From positions 91,709,121 through 91,773,120 of the forward strand of contig CM030367.1 of assembly GCA_017893485.1 (NCBI GenBank): 64,000 bases of DNA, in the 5' to 3' direction. The position numbers and the translations under genes were made by a program. The DNA comes from Hemerocallis citrina (Eukaryota > Streptophyta > Magnoliopsida > Asparagales > Asphodelaceae). Under the pieces are notes generated by a model. The model was not told the DNA's origin and ran no database searches. It was given only the letters and a program-made list of their open reading frames with translations. Below are positions 46,694 to 58,045 of this stretch, in pieces (position 1 is the first letter of the stretch; every line of letters begins with the position of its first letter).

Positions 46694-47292
46694 TGTTGGC
46701 GCTAAATTTGGTGTGGGGGCAAGCAGATAGTATTTGTGGATTCTTAGAGAAACTGAATAGTAAACCTGTATACCTGTTCCGTCAGGGTTTGATCGTCACT
46801 CCCGCCGTACACCTGCAAAAAGTGCGAAACACCGGGGTTGTTCCCGGCGACGCACCCTCCGACGCTCAAGTCTGTAATCTAGGAAGACTATGAAAGAGCG
46901 CAAAAACTGGAGAAAGATTAATTACCTCTTAATGGAGATGGATGGGGGGTATTTATAGGCGTCTTGGGGAACAAATTAGGAATGTGATCCCCGTGATCTG
47001 ATAAGGAATATTCTCCTTGTAAACAGATTAGGAATGTAATCCCTAATTCCCAGTAGAGGTTGATTAGGATCTAATCAGAAACCCTAATTCTATCTCTCTG
47101 ATCGGGCTTTATTGCTGGTTGAAACCTGCACCCGATTGAAGCGGATCCGTTTGTGGGTCATTGGGTCTTTAACGAAGAGACCAATATCCATCTCAGGCCC
47201 GTTGGTGGATGAAATTACCGTTTTACCCCTGGGCTTCAAGATTCGTGCCTGATTTGGACGGTTCCGATTAATCCCCATTTTTAGCCATATCA
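46694..47292 (-). repeat. Tat LTR (5' LTR on minus strand), 599 bp
   Basis: Pairs with 34653-35258. On the minus strand it keeps TATAAATA (46957-46950). Confidence 0.93.
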
Positions 47293-48621
47293 GTTTCCAT
47301 TGCGGAAATGTTGACCATTGTAAGAGAAATTGCAAGATTTACCTTGTAGAGTTGAATGATAAGAAGGCTTCGGAAGCCTCTGTTTTAGGAGTGTTTGTTA
47401 TTGAAATTAATTTTTCATTAATAAATTCTACTTCTTGGGTATTAGATACTGGTTGTGGTTCTCATATTTGTAATTAGTTACAGGGATTGAGAAGAAGTAG
47501 AGTACTGCAAAAGGGTGACTACGAGCTGAAGGTGGGAAATGGAGCAATAGTTGTTGCCTTAGCTGTAGGATTTTTTTTGTATTTGTTTACCCTTTGGAAA
47601 ATAGTTAAAATTGCAAAATTGTTATTATATTCTTAGAAATATCATTTATGTTCCAATATTGCTTGAACAAGGATTTGAGATTTTATTTAAGAATAAAAGT
47701 TGTTATATTTATCATTCAAATGAGTTGTATAGTACTGAGAATATTGATAATTGGCTAGCAATTCTGAATGTTGATAATAATGTTTTTCATATGGAACACA
47801 CTCATAAAGAAAAAGAGATGAGATTAATTAAACATATCTTTGGCACTTAAAAATTGGTCATATAAATGAGAATAAGATTAACAAGTTGCATAAAAGTCAC
47901 TATTTAAGTGACAATGATTTTGAATCTCTGCCAACTTGTGAATCATGTCTTAAAGGCAAGATGACTAAAACAGAATTTACCGTAAGTGGAGTGCATGGCA
48001 CTGAATTGTTAGAGTTGATTCACATAGATGTATGTGGACCAATGATAGTTCAAGCCGAAGATGGACACTCCTATTTTAGAACATTTAGGCTTTGTAAAAT
48101 TCAAGGAGTATAGATTTGAAGTTGAGAAACAAATTGGTAAGAGTATCAAAGTACTTCGATCGAATCGAGGTGGTGAGTACTTATCCAGCGAATTTCTTAA
48201 TAATATCAAAGAGAATGGGATTGTCTCTCAATGAACTCCACATGCAATACCTCAGCTTAACGGTGTAGCAGAAAGTAGAAATCGCACATTGTTAGACATG
48301 ATGCGATCCATTATGTCCTACACTGATCTTCCAATATCATTTTGGGGATATTCTCTAGAGACCGTTATGTACCTCCTTAACAATGTACCAACAAAATCTG
48401 TATCTAACACTCCCTAAGAGATATGAGAGGAAAAAACAAACTCTTAAACATGTTAAGATTTGGGGGTATCATGCTTAAGTGAAGAAATTATATGCAGATA
48501 AACTCGATGTGAGATCCAATAAATATAGATCTGTGGGGGTATCATAAAAAAATTATATGATACTATTTGTACTCTCCAACTGAATACACAGTTCCCTTTA
48601 TATCAGTTTTAGAATCAATAA
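47293..48621 (+). pseudogene. Copia-1 zinc knuckle, protease and integrase, broken
   Basis: Gag resumes right after the Tat duplication with the zinc knuckle CFHCGNVDHCKRNC. The copia protease motif WVLDTGCGSHICN follows near 47.44 kb. Integrase has the HH-CC finger ending CESCLKGKMTKTEF, IHIDVCGPM (first Asp), VLRSNRGGEYLSSEF (Asp changed to Asn in RSDRGGE) and LNGVAESRNRTLLDMM (Glu). About 25 residues after GHSYF are missing. Several stops and frameshifts occur. It can be followed to SPTEYTVPFISVLESIT near 48620, where an 18-base C-run starts and Copia-1 coding stops. Confidence 0.82.
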
Positions 48622-48639
48622 CCCCCCCCCCCCCCCCCC
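48622..48639. repeat. poly-C tract, 18 bases
   Basis: Uninterrupted C-run at the exact place where Copia-1 integrase coding ends. Confidence 0.95.
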
Positions 48640-48879
48640 ATCAGTAACCTACAATAGTGTTATGATGAGCTTTAAAAGTACAAAAACAATACATATACAA
48701 AATCAGTGCACCTCAGTAACCATAAAAAATTATTCCCTCTATACAATCCATTCAACATCTTTAATAGTACCAAAATAGCACATGCCAGTATAACTTGAAA
48801 AGTAAGATGAATAAGTAAATGTAGTTGATTATCAGATATTTCATAGGAGAAAAAAACATAAGACTAAAATAGGAGACTT
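48640..48879. other. no gene recognised
   Basis: AT-rich; it could be the internal part of the short-LTR element beside it (minus strand). Confidence 0.4.
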
Positions 48880-49008
48880 GCTTTGATACCATGAAAATAG
48901 TATGTTATTTCTCATTGATTCACTTGACTTGATATAATGTCTAGTGTAAATACAAGATATATAAACACGGGTTCTACCCGAAATATAACAACTAATACAG
49001 CCTCAACA
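48880..49008 (-). mobile_element. short LTR (117 bp) with primer-binding site
   Basis: On the minus strand 49008-48892 starts TGTTGAGGC, has a TATATATC box and ends TATTTTCA. It is followed directly by TGGTATCAAAGC (48891-48880), one change from the initiator-Met tRNA site. This is what the 5' end of a short-LTR copia or TRIM looks like. No second LTR is seen to the left, so the element is truncated, perhaps at the poly-C tract. Confidence 0.6.
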
Positions 49009-49015
49009 ATATATC

Positions 49016-52000
49016 TGTTAAGATAAATTAGAGAGATGAAAACAATACTGAATATTGAATTGAGAAATAACTGAGTACAATATCTCCTATATATAGGAGT
49101 GAACCAAATACAAAATTAGCCCAATACCCAATATGGGACTATAATATATAACACCCCCTCTCAAACTAATGGTGGGTCAAACAGTGTGAGTTTGCCTACT
49201 AAATATCAAAATCTCTGAATAGTATGAGATTTGGTGAAGAAATCTGCCATCTGCTGTGATGAGGTAATAGAATGAAGAGAAGGTCCCTGCTTCAAAGCAC
49301 TCACGAACATAATGACAATCAGTCTCTATATGCTTCGTTCGCTCATGAAAGATCGGGTTGCTTGCAATGTGTAGTGCACTGCGGTTATCACAATGAAGAG
49401 AAGTAGAACCTGAAAGAGTGACACCCATATCAGATAAAAGTAGTAGTAGCTGCCATTGCTTTGTACTCAGCTTCAGTCGAAGAACATGCAACAACTGCAT
49501 GTTTCTTACTTCGCCATGAGATCAATGAATCACCAAGAAATAGATAGAAACCAGTGGTAGACCGTCTGGTAGTAGAATCACCTGCCCAATCTGATTCAGA
49601 ATGCACTCAGCTCAAGTTTGGATGTAGCAGGCATGAATAATGAGCGAGTAATAGTGCCCCGAAGATATCTGAGAATCCGAAGAAGAGCACCGTAGTGAAC
49701 TGATGTGGGAGCAGAAACAAACTGACTGACAACACTGACTTCGTGAGCAATATCGAGTCAGGTCATGCATAAGTAGACAAGCTGTCCGACAATTTGTCTG
49801 TATCTAGTGGGATCAGGAAGGAGCTCACCATCAGTGGGACGAAGCTTCACATGAAGCTCTAAGGGTGTATCGGCTGATCGACAGTCAGAAAGGCATGCAG
49901 CGGAGATAATATCTGACGTGTATTTCTATTGAGAGATGAGTATCCCCCGAGATCCATGAGCAATCTCTAGGCCCAGAAAATAACGTAGTCTGCCAAGGTC
50001 TTTCATATGGAACTGCTAATGAAGGTATTTTTGGGTAGATGTAATGCCCGCAGAGTCATCCCCTGTAATGATTATATCGTCAACATAGAGTAGTAGAAGT
50101 ATCCTCTCATGCGGTGATGACCGCATAAACATAGAATGGTCCTGAGAACTCTGACTAAAACCAGCCTTGATGATGACAAGGCGAAAACACTCAAACCAGG
50201 CTCGAGGGGCCTGCTTCAAGCCATATATAGCCCAATGCAACCGACAAACATGACGATGAGAAGTAGGGAGGCCAGGAGGAGGATCCATATAAACAACCTC
50301 AGATAAGGTACCATGAAGAAAAGCGTTCTTCACGTTCATCTGGTATAATGGCCATTGGCGGATGGCTGCAACAGAAAGAAAAGTACGAACAGTAGTCATC
50401 TGTGCAACGAAAGCAAAGGTCTCATCATAATCAATGCCATGCTCTGTAAATCCTCGGGCTATTAGACCAGCCTTGTGCCGCTCAATAGATCCATTGGGTT
50501 GATATTTGACATTAAAGATCCACTTGCAGCTAATAGGCTGAACGCCCTCTGGCAGAGGAACAACATCCCAAGTGCCAGTCTGATCAAATGCACTGAATTC
50601 CTCTACAATAGCTTTCCTCCATTCAGGATATTGAATTGCGTCTTGATAGGTTCTGGGCTCACGTGTAGAGTGTATAGCAGTGAGATATGCATGAAACTAT
50701 GGTGAATAGGAAGCTAGAGTGGTAAAACCAAACTGGTCAGAAGGACTAGTGGCATTAGGTGTATAACGTGCCGGAGGAATACCATAAGTGAAATGGATAG
50801 ACTGATAAAGAGGTGGTGGACTGACAAGGTGTAGGGGTGAGGACGGTGGAGTAGGTGCATGTGTCGGTGGGGAAGTAGGTGGGGTGGCTGTTGGCTGCTG
50901 TGGGGATGCAGGTGGTGTTTCGGTAGGGGGAACAACAGGTGTAAAGACTGCAGGAGATGTGAATGGAGTCAGAGGAGTGGGATCAAAAGAAATGCGGGAA
51001 GATGAAGTCGGGGGGCTAGCAACAACTGTGGAATCGAGAAATCTAGTATCCTCTCATGTAGTAAGGGGAGTCTTCTACAAAGGATACATGTCAAAAAATG
51101 CAGACACGACCCGCTGATGGATATAAACAACGATAACCTTTGGGTTCGGGACTGAGACCTAGGTGAACACACTTAGCAGAACGAGCAGAGAGCTTCGTGC
51201 GCTCAGTAGGAGAGAGAAGAACGTAACAGATGCACCCAAAGGTACGGAGCATACTGTAGTAGGGAGGTGAGTGATAAAGAGCTTCATAAGGCATCGTACC
51301 AGCTAGGGCAAACGAGAAAGTAATGTTGATGAGACTAACAGAGGTCATCATAGCTTCAGCCCGGAAAGAACGAGGAGCAGAAAAGGAGAGTAAAAGAGCG
51401 CGAGCCGTCTCAAGGATGTGACGATGCTTGTGTTCAGCTACACCATTCTGCTCATGTATGTGAGGGCATGATTACTGAAAAAATGTGCTGTGAGACTGAA
51501 GGATCGATCTCATAGTGGTGGAAGTATACTCACGTGCACCGTCAGATCAAAAATTCTTAATGCGCACACCGAACTGAGTGTGAATCATAGTTGTAAAAAA
51601 CTGGTAAATATCAGGTATCTCAGATCGCTGACGCATAAGAAAAACCCATGTATGTCTAGTGAAGTCATCGATGAAGGCAACATAATAGAGATAGCCTTTC
51701 CACGAAGGTACGGGGGAGGATCCCCATATGTCAAAATGAACAAGTTTAAAATGATGAGTGGTTTCAGAAGTTCTTTTGTGACTAAAGGGTAGGGCAATGT
51801 GTTTGGCCAAATGACAACCCTGACAATCAGATAAATGTTTAAAAGTGAGAAAACCAAGGGCACCACTGCGAGCTATAGTCTGGAGTCGTGATGCGCTAAT
51901 ATGACCTAAACGTCTGTGCCACAGATCAGCATCAGAGGAAACAATACCGGCAAAACTAGAAGGAGAGTGATGTGCACGAAGAAAATCTAGATAATATAAA

Positions 52001-52270
52001 CGACCCTGACGACTAGCACGCCCAAACTCCTCACCGGTGGAGGAATCAGTAATAGAACAACCTAAAAAGTCAAAAGTAACGACAAGACCACTATCACACA
52101 ACGCACTAATAGAAATAAGGTTTATTGATAAATGTTAAGATAAATCAAAGAGATGAAAACAATACTGAATATTGAATTGAGAAATAACTGAGTACAATAT
52201 CTCCTATATACAGGATTGAACCAAATACAAAATTAGCCCAATACTCAATATGGGACTATAATATTTAACA
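49016..52270 (-). mobile_element. Copia-2: short-LTR copia lacking gag and protease, 3.26 kb
   Basis: LTRs of 138 bp at 49016-49153 and 52133-52270 differ at few positions (TGTTAAGATAAAT... to ...TAACA on the plus strand). Flanks ATATC (49011-49015) and AAATC (52271-52275) agree at 4 of 5 bases. On the minus strand the polypurine tract GAGAGGGGG precedes the 3' LTR. At the 5' LTR no primer site exists: the LTR joins directly to coding sequence for LINLISISALCDSG, which belongs just before the integrase. Gag, protease and the leader are deleted. Confidence 0.88.
49177..52131 (-). pseudogene. Copia-2 integrase, RT and RNase H, broken
   Basis: Begins with the pre-integrase domain (LWHRRLGHISASRLQTIA, then CQGCHLAKHI), then integrase (LVHFDIWGSS, then YVAFIDDFTRHTWVFLM, then QNGVAEHKHRHILE), a Pro/Ser/Thr-rich spacer (about 50.95-50.70 kb), RT (WDVVPLPEGVQPISCKWIFN, then LYQMNVKNAFLHGTLSEVVY, then GLKQAPRAWFE and the catalytic LLYVDDIIITG) and RNase H (TSLHCDNRSALHIASNP, then ERTKHIETDCHYVRE). 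Frames are broken by many stops, including near 51548, 51473, 51074, 50698, 50014 and in RNase H. It is transcriptionally opposite to Copia-1. Confidence 0.87.
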
Positions 52271-52275
52271 AAATC

Positions 52276-52916
52276 TATTAAATCAATACAAAATAAATTA
52301 ATACAGTTTATAATATTTAAGAAAATCATATCTAATCCACCAAAAAAATCTACATACTCAGTTACCCACAACATCAAGAATTTGCTATAAGTAACTTTTG
52401 GCTTCATGTGTACCTTAGAGTCGAATCATGTAATCCCTATATCAAACCTATCATCTTTCACCTTCTAAAATTTTAAACCCTTCTACAAAACCTTGTACTC
52501 AGTACAGTATCTAGTCCTTCTTTAAAAATGATGATGATTGTGAAGATGATGAATCTCCAAACCCAGTAAACAGAAATGATCAATAATATCATCTAAACAC
52601 ATACAAGATTTTATCTTTTGTTATTAAATTAACTAAATTCTTTTATAATCACCAAACCCAAATCATTCCCATCAAATTCCCAATACAGTCTATTATTTAA
52701 CATGTCAACAGAATCTAAACAACCCTTTGGGCTAACCACAATCAGATCACCAAAATCACTCGTCACAAAAGAAAATGAGCCCCATAAAAGATAATACCCT
52801 TTTTACCAAATTCCGAATTGAAATATGAGTTGAATATGAAACACAGAAAGTGGGTACCTTCAAGCTAGGTTTCTCTGAATGGAGTGGGGAAACTGGTGGG
52901 TCCTACTTGCCTGAGA
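52276..52916. other. no gene recognised
   Basis: AT-rich sequence between Copia-2 and the Athila-like element. With 48640-48879 and 59683-60120 it may be one disrupted insertion inside Copia-1; I cannot name it. Confidence 0.4.
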
Positions 52917-52921
52917 GAAGC

Positions 52922-54537
52922 TGATGAACATTTAGGAGCAATAATCTTAACACCATTAGACATTTAAATTCTCTAAATATGGTAATTTACTCTTCTTTTC
53001 TCTTTTCCATGGGAAACAACCTAAAAGCAGCCAAACGAAGGAGATTCAAGACTAATACAGACTGAGAGGATGATACACAGGGAGCTGCAGGACACAAGTC
53101 GACTGGTCTTCAAAGACAGTCGACTGAACAGCGGAGTATGAAATCCCGAAGCTACGCAGTACAGTCGACTTACTTCAAAGACAGTCGGCTTGACAGAGTG
53201 ATTGTGAATCTACAGATGTCTCGACACAGTCGACTGATTCCAAAACCAGTCGACTGGTATTCAGCAGAGTTAGAAGATAAGAACAGTTGAAGATTCATCC
53301 TCATCCAAATCCGAAGCAAGATTAAGTTATCCATACCCAGGTTGTCTGCAAATAACAACTCTTCATTAATCAAGTTAAAGAACCAGGATTTCCAATTAAG
53401 AAGATGGACTCAGTCCTATGCGTGAAGAGATAAGAAATCAGGAACTTGATATCTGCAGACAAGGACAAGAGAAACTATAAAAAAAAGAGTCATCTACCAT
53501 CAGGAGGACCATCGACCAGAAAGCATCAAGATACCAGCATCAAAGAAGGAGGAGAACAAGTCGACTGCTGATTGGGCTCAATTTCAACATCATACAAATC
53601 AGTGTTATTCTGTTCTTCCTTTTACTTTTTATTTTTATTGTAGAGTCATGAATTCTATTTTATTAATCAATAAAGGTTGTATTATGTGCAACTAATTTCA
53701 TAGTTGGGTAGATTGAAACCATAGTCATGTAATGCTGATATTCTTCTCAACGCTACTCTGTTACTTATTGATTAAACCTGATTGTATTGGTATAGAATTA
53801 TAATATGAATCAAACTTGTTCAGAAGTTCTAAGAGCAGTCGACTGAGAGTGATAGCAAGTCGACTGCCATGCAGAACCTGAGATTATCAAGTTTGCGTAT
53901 TATAAAACTGAATCTATTATATGAGCATAGAGACGACCCGTATCTCGTGCCCATAACTTGTAACACAGGAATCTTTAGGGGTTCTTGGTTTAGTCAACTT
54001 GAGGGATCTAGATCTGATACCAATTTCTAGAACTTCGAGTGTTTGTTCGTTTCCATTGTTCCTATGCTTTCTTTAAGTGCAACTTAGTAGATACCATGCT
54101 AAATACTTAAGGAAAGAAACGAATTAGAGTAGATACCATGCCTAATTCTTGGCCTAAGGAAACATTAACTTTAAGGAGTATATACCATGCCCTTAAAGGA
54201 ACAAACATGAGTGATTAGAATGGGGTAGAAGGTGACTTAGAATTCTTGACTACAGGTGGAAATCAAAGCCCAACTACTTTAATAGATATTCGTGACTCAA
54301 ATTGTGATTCTACTTAATTTAGATTTTTATCTTTTCATTCCTTTCAATCAGACTTTTAGAACAAAACTTTATGATTTGCATTTTCTTTTGTTTTATTGAT
54401 TAGTGAGTTAAGTACTGCAATCTCTGTGGGATCGACCCTTGCTCTTCACTACGCTTCTATAAACGATTCGTACACTTGCGAGGTTTTAATTTGTGTCTAG
54501 TTTATCTATTTATTTAGATCATCTAGATTGCACAACA
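52922..54537 (+). repeat. Athila-like 5' LTR with paired AGTCGACT palindromes
   Basis: Octamers at 53097, 53118, 53163, 53183 (AGTCGGCT), 53228 and 53248 form three pairs with starts 20-21 bp apart. Further single copies lie near 53570, 53836 and 53861. Confidence 0.9.
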
Positions 54538-54543
54538 AGTTTT

Positions 54544-54561
54544 TGGCGCCGCTGCCGGGGA
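54544..54561 (+). other. Athila primer-binding site
   Basis: TGGCGCCGCTGCCGGGGA differs by one base from the complement of the plant tRNA-Asp 3' end (TGGCGCCGTTGCCGGGGA). Confidence 0.88.
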
Positions 54562-54741
54562 TTGTTTAGTATTTTAACTTGCAAAATCAATACAAATCTT
54601 TTTTTTTCTTCTTTTCTTATATTTTCTTTTAGATTACATTCTGCAGATTCAGATAAGTCAACTGTATCCAAGGATCAGTTGACTGTACAGAGGATTTTTC
54701 CAAAAGCAACAATGGGGGAGAAAGTACCAAATTGAGTACCA

Positions 54742-56516
54742 ATGCAAGACAAATTCACTCCGAAGAATATTGAGCAACCTTCTTGCATAGCTTTTCAACC
54801 TAATGTCACAGGGAATATGCATCTATCACCACAATTACTCAGCATGGTTCCCCACTTTAGTGGCAGACTAGATGAAAATCCTTATCTACATTTGCAAGAT
54901 CTCTTTGATCTTTGCAGAACACAAAGCGTCCAAGGGCTTACCCCTGAACAAATCAGGTTAATCTTGTTTCCATTTTCTTTAAAACTTAATGCTAAATTGT
55001 GGTATAATTCTTTGGAACCAGGATCAATTCAATCATGGAGCAATTGGCAACAAAAATCTTGAAAGAATTCTTTCCAGCTCAGAAAACCAGACAACTAAAA
55101 AGGGAAATTCTACTCTTTCAACAAAAAGATGGCGATCTATTCTTCGAGGCATGGAAGGACTTCAAGAACAAGCTTCTCAAGTGTCCTACGCACAACATAC
55201 CTAAGGATGATCAGGTACAAGCATTTTATGAGGGTTTAAATGACACTAACAAAGCAATTGTGGATTCATCTTGCAACGAAATCTTGATGAGGAAAAGTGG
55301 TGAGGAGGCCATCGAACTATTTGAAGAACTCAACGAGAACTCACAGCAATTCTCAATAAGGGGAAGAAGCTTTTCGAAAAAACAGGGAGTTTACGAAATT
55401 TCTAATAACATTCAACTAGAAATGGAAACCATGAACAAAAAGATTGATATGCTTGTTAATGTGATTTCAACGTTGGGTGGCATAAAAAACCAACCAAAAG
55501 AAATTTGTGCAATTTTTTCTTATTTTGATCATACAACTAATACATGTCCCATGTCTTCTTTCGCAAATCAGGAGCACGCAAACTACGTAGGACAGGGAAT
55601 GTACCCGCCCCAGAACAACCCTTTGTCAAACACGTATAACCCAGGGTGGCGAAACCATCCAGGCAATCAATTCGCACAAGGGCATACGTAGCAATTCCAG
55701 AGTGGGAATGGGTTTGATCGGCCAGTACAAGAACAAAAGAAATTGGATTTTGAATCCACCGTGCTTCAATTACTCCAACAACAACAGCAAACAAGCAACC
55801 AACAAGGGCAGGCCATTCAGAATTTGAAGAATCAAATTGGTCAAATTACTAAGGAGTTAAGTGAAAGAAAGGCAGGAGAACTCCCATCACAAACCATACC
55901 AAACCCTAGAGGACAAGAACAGCTCCAATCGGTGACAACCCTAGAGGACAAGATTGAGTTTAGAATGTTTGATGCACCAAAATTACCACACGATGATCAT
56001 GAATGTTATAATGTTGATGTGGTTCAGGAAATTTGTGACCAAACATTTCAGGAATATGGTGTTGATCCATTACAAGCAACAATTACACACCCTCTAATAC
56101 TATCTCAAGTTGAACAGGAATATGATGATTGGAGGAGTGCAGAGAAAATACATACTCTTGGAAATGAAAAATCATATGCAGGTAAGTTTGCACATGTGTT
56201 TGAAAATCTTGTGTCTAATAATACTTTTGTTTCTTCTTTTACCAGGACACCAGATGTGGAGCTGAAGCCACTACATGAACACTTGAAGTATGAATATTTG
56301 GGGGGAAACCAGACATTACCTGTGACAGTTGCTGCAAACTTAAGGATGCAGGAAGAAGAGAAGCTGCAGGGAGTCTTGCAAGAACACAAGGGTGCATTAA
56401 GGTGGACCATTGCAGATAGGCTTATGTCAAGATGGTACGGTCCGTACATTGTTGCAAAGGTTTCCCTACATGGAACGTTGGAGAAAAATCAAACGTTCAA
56501 AGGTGAATGGGCATAG
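54742..56516 (+). pseudogene. Athila-like gag with RT-integrase deletion fusion
   Basis: Gag reads FSGRLDENPYLHLQDLFDLC, then ILFPFSLKLNAKLWYNSLEP, then EFFPAQKTRQLKREILLFQQ and CPTHNIPKDDQVQAFYEGLN, the retrotransposon Gag pattern of Athila elements. A frameshift near 55057 and a TAG at 55689-55691 break it. A Gln-rich coiled coil follows (VLQLLQQQQQTSNQQG). From about 56255 it reads LKPLHEHLKYEYLGG and ALRWTIADR, the segment just before RT, and jumps at once to RWYGPYIVAKVSLHGTLE, the C-terminal end of integrase, stop at 56516. Protease, RT, RNase H and integrase core are absent. Confidence 0.87.
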
Positions 56517-58045
56517 TAGGAAACCTTATAATAAGATGAGTTTTGAGCCGTGAGCCATTCAATACATTGCATAAACTCATCAAGTCTAGCTGAAGACAAG
56601 AACGCAGCGCTTATTGGGAGGCAACCCAATTTTTCAGGGGAGTACTTACACTCTCTATTTATTTATTTATTTATTTCTTTACTTTATTTTCTTTCCTTCA
56701 AACTGGGTGGTAACACATGCCTATTTTAAGAACAATGTTCCATTTAAGTTTGGGGGTAGTTATTTACATTTGGAGTCTTTTTTTTAACCATTCCAACATT
56801 GAATGATTTGAGCTCAGTTACTATAGGTAGAGAGTGGAGAACAAATATTAATTGTGGTCTTTATCCTTAAAAATGTTAATAACTTATCATATGGATCATA
56901 CTTGAAACTTTTATTCATATGGTCGTGTCAATTCGACGAATCTTGAAAGAGAATAGCAAGTTCAACTGTGAGTAAATTTAAATACACAGATTGTGAGTTT
57001 TGAGCCTTATTTATTTTATTTGTGAGAGAATCATACACTTGAAGATTTCAGTTGACTGCATTCTTGAGGTGAACTAGAACTTGTTCTTGCTACTTTTCGA
57101 AACTTATTTTTGGTTTTTGCAAAAAAACTTGGAAATGATTAAGGCACCTAAGATTCTACCACCAAAGACAAATAGCCTACCCAACATCAATTATCCACTA
57201 GTTACCCCGTTGAAGCCTATAAAAGCTTTCTTTTTGTAAGACACATCATCCTTAACCAAGCCTAGATGAATAGGTTACCTTACCTATATCTATTGAGTTA
57301 GTAGAGCAAGAATTGTAAAAGAGATGTGGTATGTCAAGATGAAGGGGATGAAAATATAAAGAAAAGTTGGAGGATTTGTCATATATAAAAAAAATGAAAA
57401 GTTGTAAATTGCTGAGTTGTGGATGGGGGAAAGGTGTTGGTAGAAATAAAGATAGGCCTGTGATATATGGCCTTAAAAATTGTGGGGGGAAAAAAAATCT
57501 CTTAGAACAACGCAAGTTGCTCTACTAATCCTTTAGAATTTTGTATTCCTTTTCCCTTCAATTGTTTAAACCCTCACCCATGGCCCCATTACAACCTATA
57601 TAAAGACCTTTTGATCCAAGTAGCGTGCAAATCAACGGTGTGAAGATGTAGTAGCAAGATCAAGCATATGGTTTCATCCAAGTAATGAAAATTGTCACGA
57701 GATCTAATTTGAATGTCCCATGTCAATGAGAACAATATTTCTTTGGGAGTGTATGCCATGGTGAGATTTTGGAGTTGAAATATAGTTGAGCTTGCTAAAC
57801 TTAATCATGATTATGTTGCAGAGGCATTGGCCACTCTACTATTTGATATTCAAGTTGAGTATTCTTGTAAATAAGTGATTGACATTTGAATTAAAACGTT
57901 TTAGACCTATCTTAATGCTTGTTCTAAACTTGACACCAAATGTAGCAAGTTCTCTGAGGTAAATGTTGAAAGGGTAAAGATGTTCACGAGATGCTTGTAG
58001 TTTAATTTTGCTTGAGGACAAGCAAAAGCTAAGTTTGGGGGTATT
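56517..58045 (+). other. Athila-like 3' internal region, no gene; ends in polypurine tract
   Basis: About 1.5 kb between the fused frame and the 3' LTR, where Athila elements often carry an envelope-like gene. No such gene is readable here. TTTGGGGGTATT at 58034-58045 is the polypurine tract. Confidence 0.7.

Larger units (their letters stand above)
34653..47292 (-). mobile_element. Ty3/gypsy Tat-clade retrotransposon, 12.64 kb
   Basis: Complete by structure. LTRs at 34653-35258 and 46694-47292 start TGTTGSCGCTAAATTTGG and end TTTTTAGCCATATCA, differing at roughly 3% of positions by eye. An exact 5-bp duplication GTTTC flanks the element (34648-34652 and 47293-47297). On the minus strand come primer site, gag, protease, RT, RNase H and integrase; the polypurine tract lies by the LTR at 35258. 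Between integrase and that LTR is a 5.6-kb region with plus-strand genes and tandem repeats, the arrangement described for Tat elements such as Grande with antisense extra ORFs. Pol carries many stops and frameshifts, so this copy is not autonomous despite similar LTRs. Confidence 0.93.

Noticed and set aside
48880..49008. Cassandra-type TRIM with 5S rRNA promoter in its LTR
   Set aside because: The 117-bp LTR shows no 5S-like internal promoter blocks.
56517..58033. Envelope-like gene in the Athila-like element
   Set aside because: No frame longer than about 90 codons and no signal or membrane pattern of an envelope protein.
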